Shown here: in pieces, positions 1-11,573 of the stretch
Layout of the letters: each line of letters begins with the position of its first letter
Numbering within the stretch: position 1 is the first letter of the stretch
NCBI GenBank assembly: GCA_025094145.1
Contig: JALLLS010000045.1
Location: 124,001 to 188,000, forward strand
Direction of reading: 5' to 3'
DNA length: 64,000 nt
Source of the DNA: Spinellus fusiger
Lineage: Eukaryota; Mucoromycota; Mucoromycetes; Mucorales; Phycomycetaceae
The notes under the pieces: generated by a model
The model's input: the letters and a program-made list of their open reading frames with translations, nothing else
Database searches by the model: none
Told to the model about the DNA's origin: nothing
Position numbers and translations under genes: made by a program

Positions 1-2699
1 CAACGTACAGGTGAACGTGTAGCCATTAAAATGATCGCACGCAGTCAACTTGTTTCATCCTCCACTTCCCGCTCTGTTCAACGTGAACTCGCCATTTTAC
101 AACTCCTTTACCACCCTTATTTGGTTGAACTTCGCCATGTACTTCAGGACACACACTATGTTTACTTTGTTATGGAGTATGTTGAAGGAGGAGAATTATT
201 CCAAGTCTTGTCCGACAGAGGAAGACTATCAGAAAATGAAGCCCGACGATTATTCCATCAGCTCATTTCCGGTCTGCACTGGTGTCATTCTCGTCATATC
301 TGGTAAAGCCCTAGATTTGATAGTCAGACACCATAGATTACGATGGTTGATCTTTGTTTTATTGCTTCTATCACTTTTCCACTAGTCATCGGGATCTTAA
401 ACCAGAGAATATTTTACTAGACAGGACAAAAAAGAGCCTCAAGATTGCTGACTTTGGTATGGCCGCTATGCAATCTCCAGATAAATCCTTAAACACAAGC
501 TGCGGGTAAAGGTCTATACGCCATTTCTAGTTTATTTACACTGTTCATTGTCTATTCTAGATCCCCGCATTATGCGAGTCCAGAAATTATCAAAGTAAGT
601 AAGGTTCAGAAGTACGGAAGTTTGGAAATTCGTAATCTCGGCTCTCTCAGCACTTCTTTAAAAGGAGACAATTTGGACATTTAGTAACAATCTAAATAGG
701 GAAGACCGTATGATGGAAGGGCCTCAGATGTATGGTCAACAGGTGTTATTCTTTATGCTCTACTCACTGGTCATCTGCCATTTGATGATACTCATATGGG
801 ACGACTCCTACTCAAGATAAAGACCGGACAGTACCGGAAACTACCACGGCACTTGTCAGAAGAAGCAAAGGAGCTTTTACGGGGACTGCTTGTTGTGGAT
901 CCTCACCAGCGTATGACGGTAAGATTCTGTGTAGATAGAGACAAGACATGCCCATGCCATGTAGAAATAGACAAGTATGAAAACAGGAGCTCATCCATAG
1001 GTCTGTGTTTATTAGACAGAGGCAATACTAAAACATGCATGGTTTGATGACTATTGTGACGAGGCAGTCGTCTCAGAGAAAGATAGGACTGTTCTTGAAT
1101 CCACCTGTCCTACAGCCATGATCCGTGCTGTTATGAATCCAGAGGCCAATCCTAGGCTCAAAGCACCCATGATTACTACATATTCTGATTTAGACGGCAG
1201 AATATGGGAAACACTTAAAATATTATGGCGTGAACTCCCTCCAAACGTCATTGTGGACAGACTGGCTTCCAAAGGGTACTATTTCTTGTTTTGTTATTTT
1301 CCAATTACTGACATGGAGACTTCAGTTACAATGTACAGAAAATGACGTGCCAGCTTTTATTACAAAGAGTCCAGCGCATAGAGCATGAATCAATGCGTAA
1401 GTGGCTTTTCATCTCCTACTTAAACTCATGAGATGATAGAGAACGAACCCACTCGTTGGCAAGAAACACCTGCACCCCTTGCCAATCCTACATTGCAGCC
1501 ATCATGGAGAGACGAGAATGGAGGAGACAATGGAAGCATGGGGTGTTCAGACAGTGATCCTGGTCTCTGTGATGTAGAGCTGCCTCATACACCCAAGAGC
1601 ATTCCTAGACTCAGTTCTCCCCTTTCATTCCAAAAAGACCCTCTTGAACAGCTCCGACAGCGACTATGGGATACATAGTAAGTTATTTATGTCTTGGCTT
1701 TGTTTATTATTTACACATACACACAGTGATCCGAATACTTGTGCCCTGTACGACCCACTTTCTATTTACAAAACACCCACCCATTCGATACCTGCACCAC
1801 CACCACACATACCATCGCACCACCAACGCTTATTTCAAAAGAAGACATCGCCCACTTGTGCAGTCACTCATACCTCTGTGACTGTATCCCAACCTGTCAC
1901 TAGGAACAGGACTGGAACGCATTCCAGGCTTATTTCCATGTCCTCCACTGCTGTCCTGCCTACCCTACCTACCCACAAGAAGAGTCCCATGCCACCCTCG
2001 TGGTTAGGATCAGAATTCTGGTCAGGGCTATGGTCAGGGCTATGGTCTTTTTCAGATGCTTCACAGAAACACACAGCCGACGATTTTGTATTTGATTGTT
2101 GTGCCACTCATGAGTACGAAGCTGCTAACAAGATCCACCAAATACTAAAACAGGTGAGACACAGGCATGACTGTGGTGTTTTTTATGGAAATATGTAGTT
2201 AACCTTGTAAACAGCAATGTCTTGGTAAACTCCGTGGGCGTTCGTATCAGGGCAAGACACTATGGAGTGGTACATTAAGGCGGACAGAGCAAAGTAAGAC
2301 AAGCACACTTTCATTGGGATTTGGGATTTGGGATTTGGGATTTGGGATTTGGGATTTAGAATTTGGAATTTGGAATTTAGAATTAGGCATTAAGCATTAA
2401 GCATTATAATTAGTACTAGCCTATTATAGCTTGGAATATAGAGTTTGGGATTTGGAATTGGAATGACTAACCCACTCTGCCTAGGTGCTCCCAACCTGCC
2501 ACATCGTATTCGATTCATCTGTGAAATAACAATGCTACCTACAATGAAAGCACGCGTCCAATGGATATACCGCCAAGGAGATATGGCCAGTCTAAGATCA
2601 GCCGTTGTATGCATACGAGATCAATTAGCACTGTATGAAGCAGAGACAGCACAGCTTGTGAAAGACAACCAGTGGCGAATACACTCTAATATTACATAA
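1..2699 (+). CDS. Gin4/Hsl1/Nim1-type (BRSK-like) Ser/Thr kinase, 5' partial
   Basis: Protein kinase of the AMPK-related Nim1/Gin4/Hsl1 group, which in fungi couples septin or cell-cortex state to mitotic entry. The N-lobe start lies outside the window; the reading frame is open from base 1. Exons read 1-302, 386-505, 561-594, 700-918, 1022-1275, 1326-1396, 1440-1677, 1727-2153, 2215-2293 and 2485-2699, all phases agreeing, giving 652 visible residues. Seen in order: VAIK lysine, HRDLKPEN catalytic loop, DFG, activation loop [12 protein letters not shown] (the LKB1-type T-loop of AMPK relatives), then a UBA-like helical segment ending [17 protein letters not shown], a low-complexity linker, and a short C-terminal module ([17 protein letters not shown]) that resembles a KA1-type tail. 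Family is clear; which paralogue (Gin4, Hsl1 or Cdr2) is not. Confidence 0.85.
2314..2357. repeat. GGGATTT heptanucleotide array inside a kinase intron
   Basis: About six tandem copies of GGGATTT, decaying into GGAATTT-type variants and then GCATTAA copies up to about 2407. It lies wholly within the 2294-2484 intron, which explains that intron's unusual length (191 nt). The unit is one change away from plant-type telomeric TTTAGGG, but no other telomere-like feature is present. Confidence 0.85.
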
Positions 2700-3031
2700 T
2701 CGACTCTTTATTTCTACACACTCAAACACAAGGAAGACCACCTTAACATGGCATTGGACACACTGCAAATGCCTTTTCAGTGTAGAAATCCCAAGTCAAA
2801 GCTAGAACATGGTATGGATTCTCAGTAGATCATGGCTTCTGTGGGCATAGACCCTAAGCACTCTTATAAATATAGATAGCACTTTATTAGGTAGATATCC
2901 ATTGTAAATATCACCATAAAATAGTGTTTATCATTATGTAGTATGTAGATAGGATATAGCTATAAGAGAGACATGTGCCTAATAAAATAAAGGATAACCC
3001 TAGCGTTTTTCCTGTTCTTATTCTACGCTTA
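2700..3031. other. Convergent intergenic spacer
   Basis: AT-rich spacer between the 3' ends of the kinase gene (+) and the SMCR8-like gene (-). It contains AATAAA-like sequences near 2982 but no ORF or repeat that I can support. Confidence 0.6.
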
Positions 3032-6000
3032 TCAGATCAGTCCCAAGATTAGCCAAATACTATAAAGTCCATAAGTACATTTGCAATCCTTCTTTATAAT
3101 AGAAAGACCTCCTCGCCTTACCACTACAATGGTCTGATCATCCCCATACACCCTCAGCTTATCGTGCAAGAACCGCCTTCCTCTCTTCTCATTCAACAAT
3201 AAGCCTTCCATATACTCATCCTCAGACTGAAGTGACTGTCGACTGCTCCTTCTTTGTCTCGAGTTCTGTCCTCTTTCCTGTCTTTCCTCATCACTACTAC
3301 TGTCTTCTTCATCTGAACTACGAGCACCCGCCAAAGCCCCTGGTCTTTCAAAAGACTGTTTCCCACACTCACTTGCTGAGGAGTCACTACAGGACCCACT
3401 CAAGCTCTGTCTTGACTTTGTGGAATGATGAGGAAACCAATTCATATCAGCAAGTGTAGGTCGATGTTCAACTTGGAAGGAGTGAAGTGTCACTGTAGCC
3501 TCATTTTCATCCGAGAGACTCTTCTCTTGCTCCTCTTCTGCTTCTTGCGTCACTGTGAATTGGTTAAGAATATGTCGATGAAGAGAAGAGAATGAAGGAT
3601 TCAGTTCAGATTGGCTTTCTCTTTCTTCAATACGTTTCAAGTAATTCATGATTCTGCGCACACTCCATTTCCTACTTAAATCATGATCAGAGTCTGAAGG
3701 AAGATCTTCTTTTGATTGAGGAGTTGTGGGTTCTGATGGCCCTGGACTTTGTTCTTCATCGGGAGTTGCATGCTGTGCAACATACATATGATGATAAACA
3801 TAGACTTTGAGTGCAATACTCATAAAGACAGTGTGAATATACGCAAGGTAGGCAGCATCCGTCTATAACACTGTGTTAATAAATAACACTAATAATAATA
3901 AAGAAGAAGATATAGATGCACCCTCCCTCCATTCAACTACTTTACATAATAATGATCCACTTGATCCAGCAATTGACTAATCCACTGGCCATCAAGATAG
4001 AGTGGACTGGTAATAAGATGGCCTCGTTGGTTCTGAGAGACAGCATCAATGTCCAAACAACTAATGTCCAAGCAATAGACACTGGCATCGAGATTATCCT
4101 TGTCTGTGCCCACAAGTTTCATGGACTGCAGATGCTTATCTGTAAGCCGTGTCGTTACAAACCAATTCTCTACTCGGTGGTGTTGTTTTGAATGTCCAGG
4201 CACAAACATACGCAATGCCTCCACTACCTCCTGGACATGGCTTTATAGTGGGTAAAAGCCCTTTTTAAATAAAGACTAGATTACCTTTTATTCTCTAATC
4301 GTCCAATGATAACAACAGGCCTGCCTGTCATAAGAGAGAACAGGACATGGTGAATAGCATGGCGGAAGGTTCTGCACACCTCCAATAGCCTCTGTCCACT
4401 CATTTCCTCTTCTTTTGAATTCCATAGATAGGAAGACTCCAGTTGAATTGAGAAATAGTCGGGATCTTCTCGTCGCTGCTTTCTTTCTCTGTGGAAGGCC
4501 ACAATAGGCTGTGGATCATCCATGGCAAGAGAAGGATGAACAAAGTAAGAGTCAATAGGCTTTGGATACCCAGGAGACTGTGTCAATCTGCCTTGCATAA
4601 GGAATAAGTCAACATAGCCTCAACAGCACTTACACTCTGGGTGCCGGATTCTTGAGATTGAGAACAAAGAGTCCACCCATAGAGATAGCACTGGCTGAAG
4701 GACAGAGAGAGTCCAGTTGGTCTTCTTCAATGTCCAGAGCCACACTGCTGCGTCCCATATCGGATACAATTTTTGTCATATAGCCCAATGCTTCTGAATA
4801 CATGTCATGGGTAATGGCACAAGCAAAGGATCTTCTTTGTTTGGAGGAGGTAGTGAATTGAGGTGTGATAATAGAGACAAGAGGAATCACAGTTATTTGT
4901 GGCAGACTACGGTGTTTTCCTTTTTTTGTAGTGTAGGATTGATCTGGTTCTTGGCATAACTGGGCTAATGTCCTTAGTCTACGTTCAAAATGAGGAATTG
5001 GATGAAGTGTCTCAACGTAACGAGGCTATTAGAAGAAGCATTTTTCTGGATGAGTTATCAATCCAAAAGAGAGAGAAAAAAAGGAAAAAAAAAGAGGAAC
5101 CGTAGAGTCTATGGAATTACCTTGTAGTCATCTTCTTTCTCTTGTTGCTGCTCCTGTGAATCTTCCTCTTGTAGGCTGTCTGTCCCTTCTTTTCTATGGG
5201 ATTCTGGACTAGCAGCTATACTGTCCGTCTTTTCTTCGAGTGGTTTATCCTCACCAGACTCTTCTTCCAGTGCCAACTGCAGTGCACAGGACTCAATAGT
5301 GTCCATCATTAGACGTGTACTGGCCATGGCTTGTTGTACTGCTTCAATGGACATGTGGGACTTTTGTGCTTCTTGGCATGTAGGATGTGTATCTTGTTGT
5401 AAAATGAACTTTGTATACTCCAGATCAAGAAACCTGTGCTTCAGGTCAAGAGCAAAGTTGGAGAAGTTCCCAATCTTCATTAACCGTGATACCTATTCTT
5501 CCCTTCTACTGTAAGAAAGTTGTTTTCTTTTTCTTTTAGTATACCTCTTTTCTTTACCTCTTTAAACTTATCCATAAACTCCTCAAATCTCAAGAGTATC
5601 TTTTCAGGATCCCTGCTTATATAAGAGAGAGCCACAGGATGAACATAACCTCTTGCATGAATATCAAAGAGAGTCAAGTGATGTGTCTATTTCTTATGCT
5701 TTAGTTGGCTCTTCTCCCTCCATGCCACTGAAATATAATAGCAATAGCAATAGAAAGAAACTTACAAAGGCAAAAAAGTGTTTCTCTCCGTCGGCAGAAT
5801 ACACTTGCGTATCATCAGGCACAGAAAACATATAACAAGATTCTGTAGCATCGGATGCCATTAAAAAGGCAGTTTCGTCTTGCCTAGAGAAAACGCCATC
5901 ATTCATTCGTATATCATTCTTCTTGATACACCTACCTTACATATCATCTACCCCTCTGTCTACAGACACCACTCGAAGGGCAAAGGCATGAAAATCAAAA

Positions 6001-6356
6001 TGCTCTAATCGAAGCGTCCTCAATTGTTCTTCCAAAGGTAACTGCACTTCCTGAACAGGTTTTGTATTTCTCAGGTCAAGATAGACGGACTCTGTGACAA
6101 TCGCTAGAGGAAGAGGCCCTTCAAGTTCAGAAAACTCACTTATAAGAACAAAATCCCGATAGTTATGATGAGCTCCTTGGGAGAAGACTTGATGACTCCA
6201 CCAACATTGAGCACTTTCTAGACTGTAGGTTATGGTCCCAATGGCAGGACTATGATAAATATAGAATAGAATGGAGCAGCAGCAACAATCCTATTGCACT
6301 GGGGCTGGCTGTACTTACTCATTCGACTGTGCACGGTCTTCTCTTTCCTGTGCCAT
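3032..6356 (-). CDS. SMCR8-like longin/DENN protein
   Basis: Member of the folliculin/SMCR8 longin-DENN family; animal SMCR8 partners C9orf72 in autophagy and lysosomal signalling as a Rab/Arf regulator. Nine exons: 6356-6319, 6249-5941, 5883-5766, 5686-5558, 5492-5121, 5025-4634, 4587-4285, 4240-3946, 3862-3032; phases agree and give 928 residues, close to the length I recall for human SMCR8. Hallmarks: DFVLISEFSELEGPLPLAIV in the longin part, then TLFDIHARGYVHPVALSYIS, the family signature, a central DENN region (HVLFSLMTGRPVVIIGRLE), and an acidic Ser-rich insertion before a conserved C-terminal tail. The start MAQERED is chosen because it splices in frame into the longin exon. SMCR8 rather than folliculin is my judgement; the family is solid. 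No yeast orthologue of SMCR8 is known to me. Confidence 0.75.
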
Positions 6357-6611
6357 GCGTCTTAACAAGAAAAAGAGTAGAAAGACAGAATAGTAAATAA
6401 GGCAAGAGTCGAAACAAGGATTAAATACACTCTACAAGCCACCTTTGTTGCACGCATAAGCTAGTGTCTTGGTCATTTTATGCTATGGACTCGAGACACT
6501 CACGGATCCACCTCCCCACTCCCCTTCCTCAGCTGTTTGTGTGTATGTAGCACAAGGCAAGGCGATGCATGGATGTTTATTATAGAGTATAGAGTGCACA
6601 CAGGTTATAAG

Positions 6612-6830
6612 TTACAACTCTCTGGTTATTGAGTCTCTATCAATAATATGGCCTTGGAGTAAGCATAGAATCCATGCAAAAAGTGTGGGCTGCTGCTGCT
6701 GTAAGAACTCGACTCTTTTACCAATACGTTTCACCACAGAAACAAGCCATGGACGAATCATATGCTTGTAAAAGGTGTCTGTGCCCTAATAAGAGAGAAA
6801 GATAAACAACCCTTTTCTTGTATGGATAGA

Positions 6831-6863
<33 letters not shown>

Positions 6864-6868
6864 TAGAC

Positions 6869-6903
<35 letters not shown>

Positions 6904-7408
6904 CAGATAGATAGATAGATAGATAGATAGATCAACAGAAAAAGGATCAACAGGACTTGCCTTGAAATGAGGTACAGTAAGCCATAGGAAAAAGGCGATT
7001 TTGATGGCAGAGTAAAAGGGCAGCCAGAATAACACTTTATCGGTAACAACCAGAACACTATGGGCACACGCATGAATGGTCCAATAAGTAAGCCATTGCT
7101 TCTTCTTCTTTATCCCAGGAGTTTCGAGTGCTCTGTAAGAAGCATAGACTGAGACTGTATGAGTAGACAGTTAGAATAGGTTCTTGTTTACCTGGATACA
7201 CCCATGAAAAGACCTGGAATAGAAGACAGTCCACATAACACACTGCACACAGTCCCACTACCACCGTCCCTGTCCATAGTAAATAGTCTTCTGAAATGCC
7301 TGTGGACACTGCCACTGGCTTTACTAAAGAATGGGTGAACTGCATAGCCACAGTGGACAAAGGAGACAGGGGCTTGGCATGGCCTCTTTTTCGAGTGGGG
7401 GTGGACAT
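6612..7408 (-). CDS. REEP/DP1/Yop1 (HVA22-family) ER membrane-shaping protein
   Basis: TB2/DP1/HVA22-family protein, which bends ER tubules through hairpin membrane segments. Exons 7408-7192, 7148-6961 and 6785-6612 give 192 residues, typical for the family. Visible: EDYLLWTGTVVVGLCAVCYV hydrophobic hairpin, the YP-x-YASYRALETP signature, then QWLTYWTIHAC and VLFWLPFYSAIKIAFFLWL, and a soluble tail. The second intron has a GC donor (GCAAGT at 6960-6955) and is filled by a GATA-type microsatellite. An in-frame ATG at 7462 would add 18 residues; 7408 is preferred because conservation begins near there. Lies 177 bp downstream of the TBC gene on the same strand. Confidence 0.85.
6829..6932. repeat. 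GATA/GACA microsatellite
   Basis: Tetranucleotide tract of GATA with interspersed GACA units, roughly 100 bp, inside the second intron of the REEP-type gene. On the minus strand it produces long open frames of repeated Ile-Tyr-Leu-Ser that are not genes. Confidence 0.95.
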
Positions 7409-7584
7409 GATAGATTTCACTTGTGGGTTATTCGTCACCAACAAGACATCAATAATTAACAAGGATGTATTCTTTTATATAGGTATAAAAATAGTGGATC
7501 CTTTCACTACCAAACAAATTGCATTTCAGGAGAATAACAAAGACGACTTGCAAACACAAAGGCAATCGAGCAAGTCTAGGCTGA

Positions 7585-9781
7585 TCATAAAGTACGTGGA
7601 ACAATATGCGTCTTTACCAGTTCATTATAGCGTAGTGTGTCAAGATGAATGCCATGTTTGCCTAATACTTCATCAAAGAACAAGTCCTGCTCTCCTTCTG
7701 TAATGTGTCCACTCACAGCAAGCGCCGCCTTGACTTGTTTTCCTCTCTCTTCCCCCACAAACCCCATGTTCAGCACTTTGACTGTCTCTCCAAAACTGCC
7801 TCCCCATAGTAATGGTTCGAGATACTTTAGCACAGTCAGTCCTGCTTTGAACAAGACCACATCTCCCTGCAAGAGAAAGATATCCCACAGTCTGCTGGAG
7901 AGTTCTAGTGGGACAATGGAGGCAAACAAGGTCATGAACCAGTCAGGAAGGTAGTTGTCGGGTGTCAAACAAAGGTTCTGGAAGTGCAGGTACAGTTTGT
8001 AGAGATTCTCAGCAAAGATAACATTGAATATTTTAAAGTAGCCCTTGACCCGTTGTTCGTCGGAAGAATAAAGAGCCGACAAGAGATCACTCTTGTGGAT
8101 GAGATTGGCAAGAGAGACAAAGCTATCGTGGGCGCCCATGTTGAGGAGCAGCATTCCTGCAAGAAAAGAAGCCCCTCGTGGCTATAGGGACAACTGTCCA
8201 TCAGCAAGTCACTTTGTCTGTATCTATCACTCTATTTCTATGTATAAAAAGACACTTTACATAGTCTGTGGTGTGTCTATAGCCAACGTACGCATGAAGC
8301 ACTTTTTGAAGATGGCTAAAAAGAGGTCCATCTGGCTTTTTAGTAGACCCACCCCACCCCATAGAAACAAAGAGAACAAGGCACGGAGCATGAGTATCCT
8401 GTCCGTGTACGCTCGTCTTTTGCAGTCTACCTGAAATACACAGAGACTAGGAAGCGTCCTAAGAATATCTTCATCAATGGTCTTGTTGAGATAACTCACA
8501 GGCCTACTCTCTTCCTCTTCCTCCTCCTCTTCTTCATGGAGTTCTTCCTCTTCCAGTGCCTCCAAATCCTCCCTCTCCAGACCTCTCCTTCCTCTGTTAG
8601 TGCCCTCTGCTCTACTACTAGTATCGCTGTCTTCTTCATTACTAGGCAGATCAGAATCACTGTCTAGATAGGGATAGACAGAAGAGGCTGTAGAAAGATC
8701 AATGGCTTGTCGGCCGCACTCTTCTTCACTCTTCTCCTCAGTGCTTTCTGTCTGGGATGTCTGTGAAGAATGACTCTCTAGACTCTTTCTTTGTAGATCT
8801 CTTGACAGTTCACTCTCATGCAACACATTCAGACTGCTTGTGCGTCTTCTGCCCAACCTGTACATATCAGCAGGCGAATCGTCTCTCTTGTGAGAAAACA
8901 GACTGTCATACGAAGCACTGGCAATTCTTTTTCGTGACAGAGCAGGCATTTCCTGCTGGCACTTTTTCTTTTTTTGTTGTTGGCGTGATTGTACAGGAAG
9001 ACGCTGCAAGGAGTGTACAAAGGTATCTTGGGTAGAATGCTTTTGTGTAAGTTCCCCACATGTCTACTAAGGAAGGAAAGAAAGAAAGAAAGAAAAAGAA
9101 GAAAAGGGTGTCTCCTGTAGTCATCTACCTTTTGTAAGATCCAACTTGTTATCAATGGCCATAAGCCACACTCTTCTTCTGCATCTTGGAGGCACTCCCT
9201 TGATCCATAACTCATGGGTTTTTTTGTCCTTGATTCTTGGTGAAGAGGTAGGTAAGATATCTTTGTCGACATCTCCTTGGATTGACTTACTTGGTAGACC
9301 ACTGAGGAAAGATGTCTGTCTCCCATACATGAACTGCATGCGATGTCTGCTTGTCCTTTTCTTCTTTACGACGGTTGTTCTCTTTTTGCTTCTTGGCCTC
9401 TGTCCACACCCACACACACACCCACACACCCACATCAATAGACACATTGATCCATACCATTAGTCATCCTTTCTCTTCTTCTGTGGGTCTAATCTGTAGA
9501 ATGAGTAATCTACCTAATTTCCGTGCCTTTTTCATCATGGCTTCATGTTCTTGTAAATGCTTTCTTTCTTCTTGACGATCTTTGGGTGGAAGCATTCTAC
9601 GCTTGTCAGATGTTATAGGGTGTATCTTTTATTCTCTGTGTTGGATTTACCTTGGTCGTGTCTTTGAGACGACAGATTCAAGAGGAGAGGGCTTAATAGG
9701 AAGACCTTTGTTTCTTCCAAACATACTCAGACTAGCATCATTCGAATCCATGTTAGTTTCTCTTTTCTCTCTTCTCTTTCT

Positions 9782-9813
<32 letters not shown>

Positions 9814-10467
9814 GATGTATAGGGTACAGCTACAGTGCATATACCTTGTGCGTCGCTGGAGTCCTTGTCCTGATGTACCGCCTGACGTAACCACCACTTC
9901 TCCCTCATACACATTGCGTCTGGCTCCTCTCTGTGCTTGTCCTGGATCTATGTGCATCGGTGACTCTGTCTTTGTTGAGTGAGAGCCCAGTGTATCATCC
10001 AGGACATCTGAGATGGAATAAAAGGGACCTGCCACATCCGAAGCTGTCATTGTCATGCCGGGTCTACCCAGCCTCTCCTGTGTGCCTGTACGTCTAGGAA
10101 TAAACTTGAGAAGCTTGGAGCTGCTGGGCTGTAGTTGTGTCTCCCGTGGAAGATCCAGAGACACTTCTTCAAAGAACTGGTCATAGCAGGATGCCTGTTT
10201 GGTGTCGTCCGTGGCTGGTGTAGAAGGGGATCGCAGTGACAAGGGAATAGCAGGGTCGTGGTCTGTGGTGGCAGATAGCTCATCCAGCATACGATCAGCG
10301 TCCAGGTGAGTTGGATCTTTAGCAGTGGAAGGAGAATGTGTCTGGCGAGGGGGCAGTGTTATAGCAGAGAAGGAGTGAGATGGTGAGGCATGGTTCAGGT
10401 CAATGGAGTTCATATCTGTATGAATATCAATATCAGCGAATTCTGTTTCGTCACTACTATTGAGCAT
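7585..10467 (-). CDS. TBC-domain RabGAP, TBC1D12/TBC1D14-like, with altered Gln finger
   Basis: Rab GTPase-activating protein. Exons 10467-9845, 9761-9651, 9596-9514, 9399-9291, 9235-9129, 9026-8431, 8335-8261 and 8181-7585; all phases agree, giving 766 residues. A disordered N-terminus is followed by a charged helix, VWETDIFPQW, then the TBC domain from about residue 310: HELWIKGVPPRCRRRVWLMAI, matching the TBC1D12/14 group. An acidic insertion of roughly 190 residues splits the domain before the Arg-finger motif DEDILRTLPSL (about residue 535), followed by YVGYRHTTDY and LAGMLLLNMGAHDSF. At the exon 7/8 join the usual Y-x-Q-G-M reads Y-P-R-G-A, so the catalytic Gln is Arg (residue 570). GAP activity may therefore be lost or changed. 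Animal TBC1D14 acts in recycling-endosome and autophagosome traffic. Confidence 0.85.
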
Positions 10468-11573
10468 CTTTTATATATATAAAAATATAAGAGGTTGTAG
10501 ACCAGGCAGAATATAGATAGATAGACAGATAGATAGAGAAGAATATAGATCGATAAAGAAGAGTATATGTATATAGAGAGAGGGGGGGAGAGGGGGAGAA
10601 AACAGAGAATAGAGGCAGTAATGAGACTAATGAACAGGCAAAAGAGAGGTATGGAGTGTAGGCGGGTGTGTAGATAGAGCGGGCTTTACACTTGATGGGT
10701 GTACGGTAACTGGGCAGTCACATCAGCATAAACGAAAGGTCTGATTCTGTTCTGGGTTTAAATTCAATGTCACAGTGATGAAAATGGAGATACACTGGAT
10801 AGATTCATGCAGATTGTGGAGTGCTTTCCTGGTAGAGTATCAGCGGAATATCAGCAGAATATCAGCAGAATATCAGCAGAATATCAGCGGAATATCAGCA
10901 GAATATCAGCAGAATATCAGCAGAATATCAGCGGAATATCAGCAGAATATCAGCAGAATATCAGCGGAATATCAGCAGAATATCAGCAGAATATCAGCAG
11001 AATATCAGCGGAATATCAGCAGAATATCAGCAGAATATCAGCAGAATATCAGCGGAATATCAGTAGAGTAAAGATCATTGTGAATTCTTTTTTCTTTTAT
11101 TGGTTGGTATGCTATCACATGATATTTTAGATAGGACCACTTTACATAGCCATTATTGACATCTCAACAGTCCCATGGACTCCACTATTCTTTTGATAGA
11201 AATAAAATCTGGTCCAAAATATAGTTACATCCTGAGGTAGTCTCCTCCACAGTGTTTTACTATCTATAAGATGACTCCTTCCCCCTTTTTTCTTCTTCTT
11301 TCCCTTTTCCTTTTTTTTTTTTTAAAAAAAATACCTTCACAAGTGTAAAGAATAAAGGGATTCACAACTATAGCCAACATCATTCTGTTTAGAACCCAAT
11401 CTTGATGAGTTTACTATTGGTAGTATAAGAAGAAACAGAAAAATACAAAAGAAACTAAGCAGAAAGAAGAAAAAGAAAATATCAAATGTAGAGAGAATAA
11501 TAATAATAAAAGGACATCTCTCTCTCTCTTTTCTTCTCTTGCCATGACTATAAGAACAATGAGGGTCTAATGT
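10468..11573. other. Intergenic region upstream of the TBC gene
   Basis: Between the TBC start and the AP-2 alpha stop. It holds a short GATA-like tract (10515-10550), an 11-bp minisatellite (10839-11067), and a poly(T)/poly(A) dip near 11310-11330. The long overlapping ORFs here are products of the minisatellite, whose unit lacks stop codons in two frames. Confidence 0.7.
10839..11067. repeat. 11-bp minisatellite with higher-order pattern
   Basis: Twenty-one tandem copies of ATATCAGCRGA (the first truncated to 9 bp). The R position follows a regular order: one G copy then three A copies, repeated, with a single block that has only two A copies; the last copy has T in place of C before the AGA. 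This points to a 44-bp higher-order unit. The start is 372 bp upstream of the TBC gene ATG. Confidence 0.97.

Noticed and set aside
2314..2357. Telomere-like repeat
   Set aside because: The unit GGGATTT differs from known telomere repeats and is inside an intron of an actively spliced gene.
6718..7073. ORFs with repeated Leu-Ser-Ile-Tyr
   Set aside because: Product of the GATA/GACA microsatellite inside the REEP-type intron.
10775..11130. Two long overlapping ORFs rich in ISAEYQQN repeats
   Set aside because: They are read from the 11-bp minisatellite, which has no stop in two frames; there is no conserved flank or splice context.
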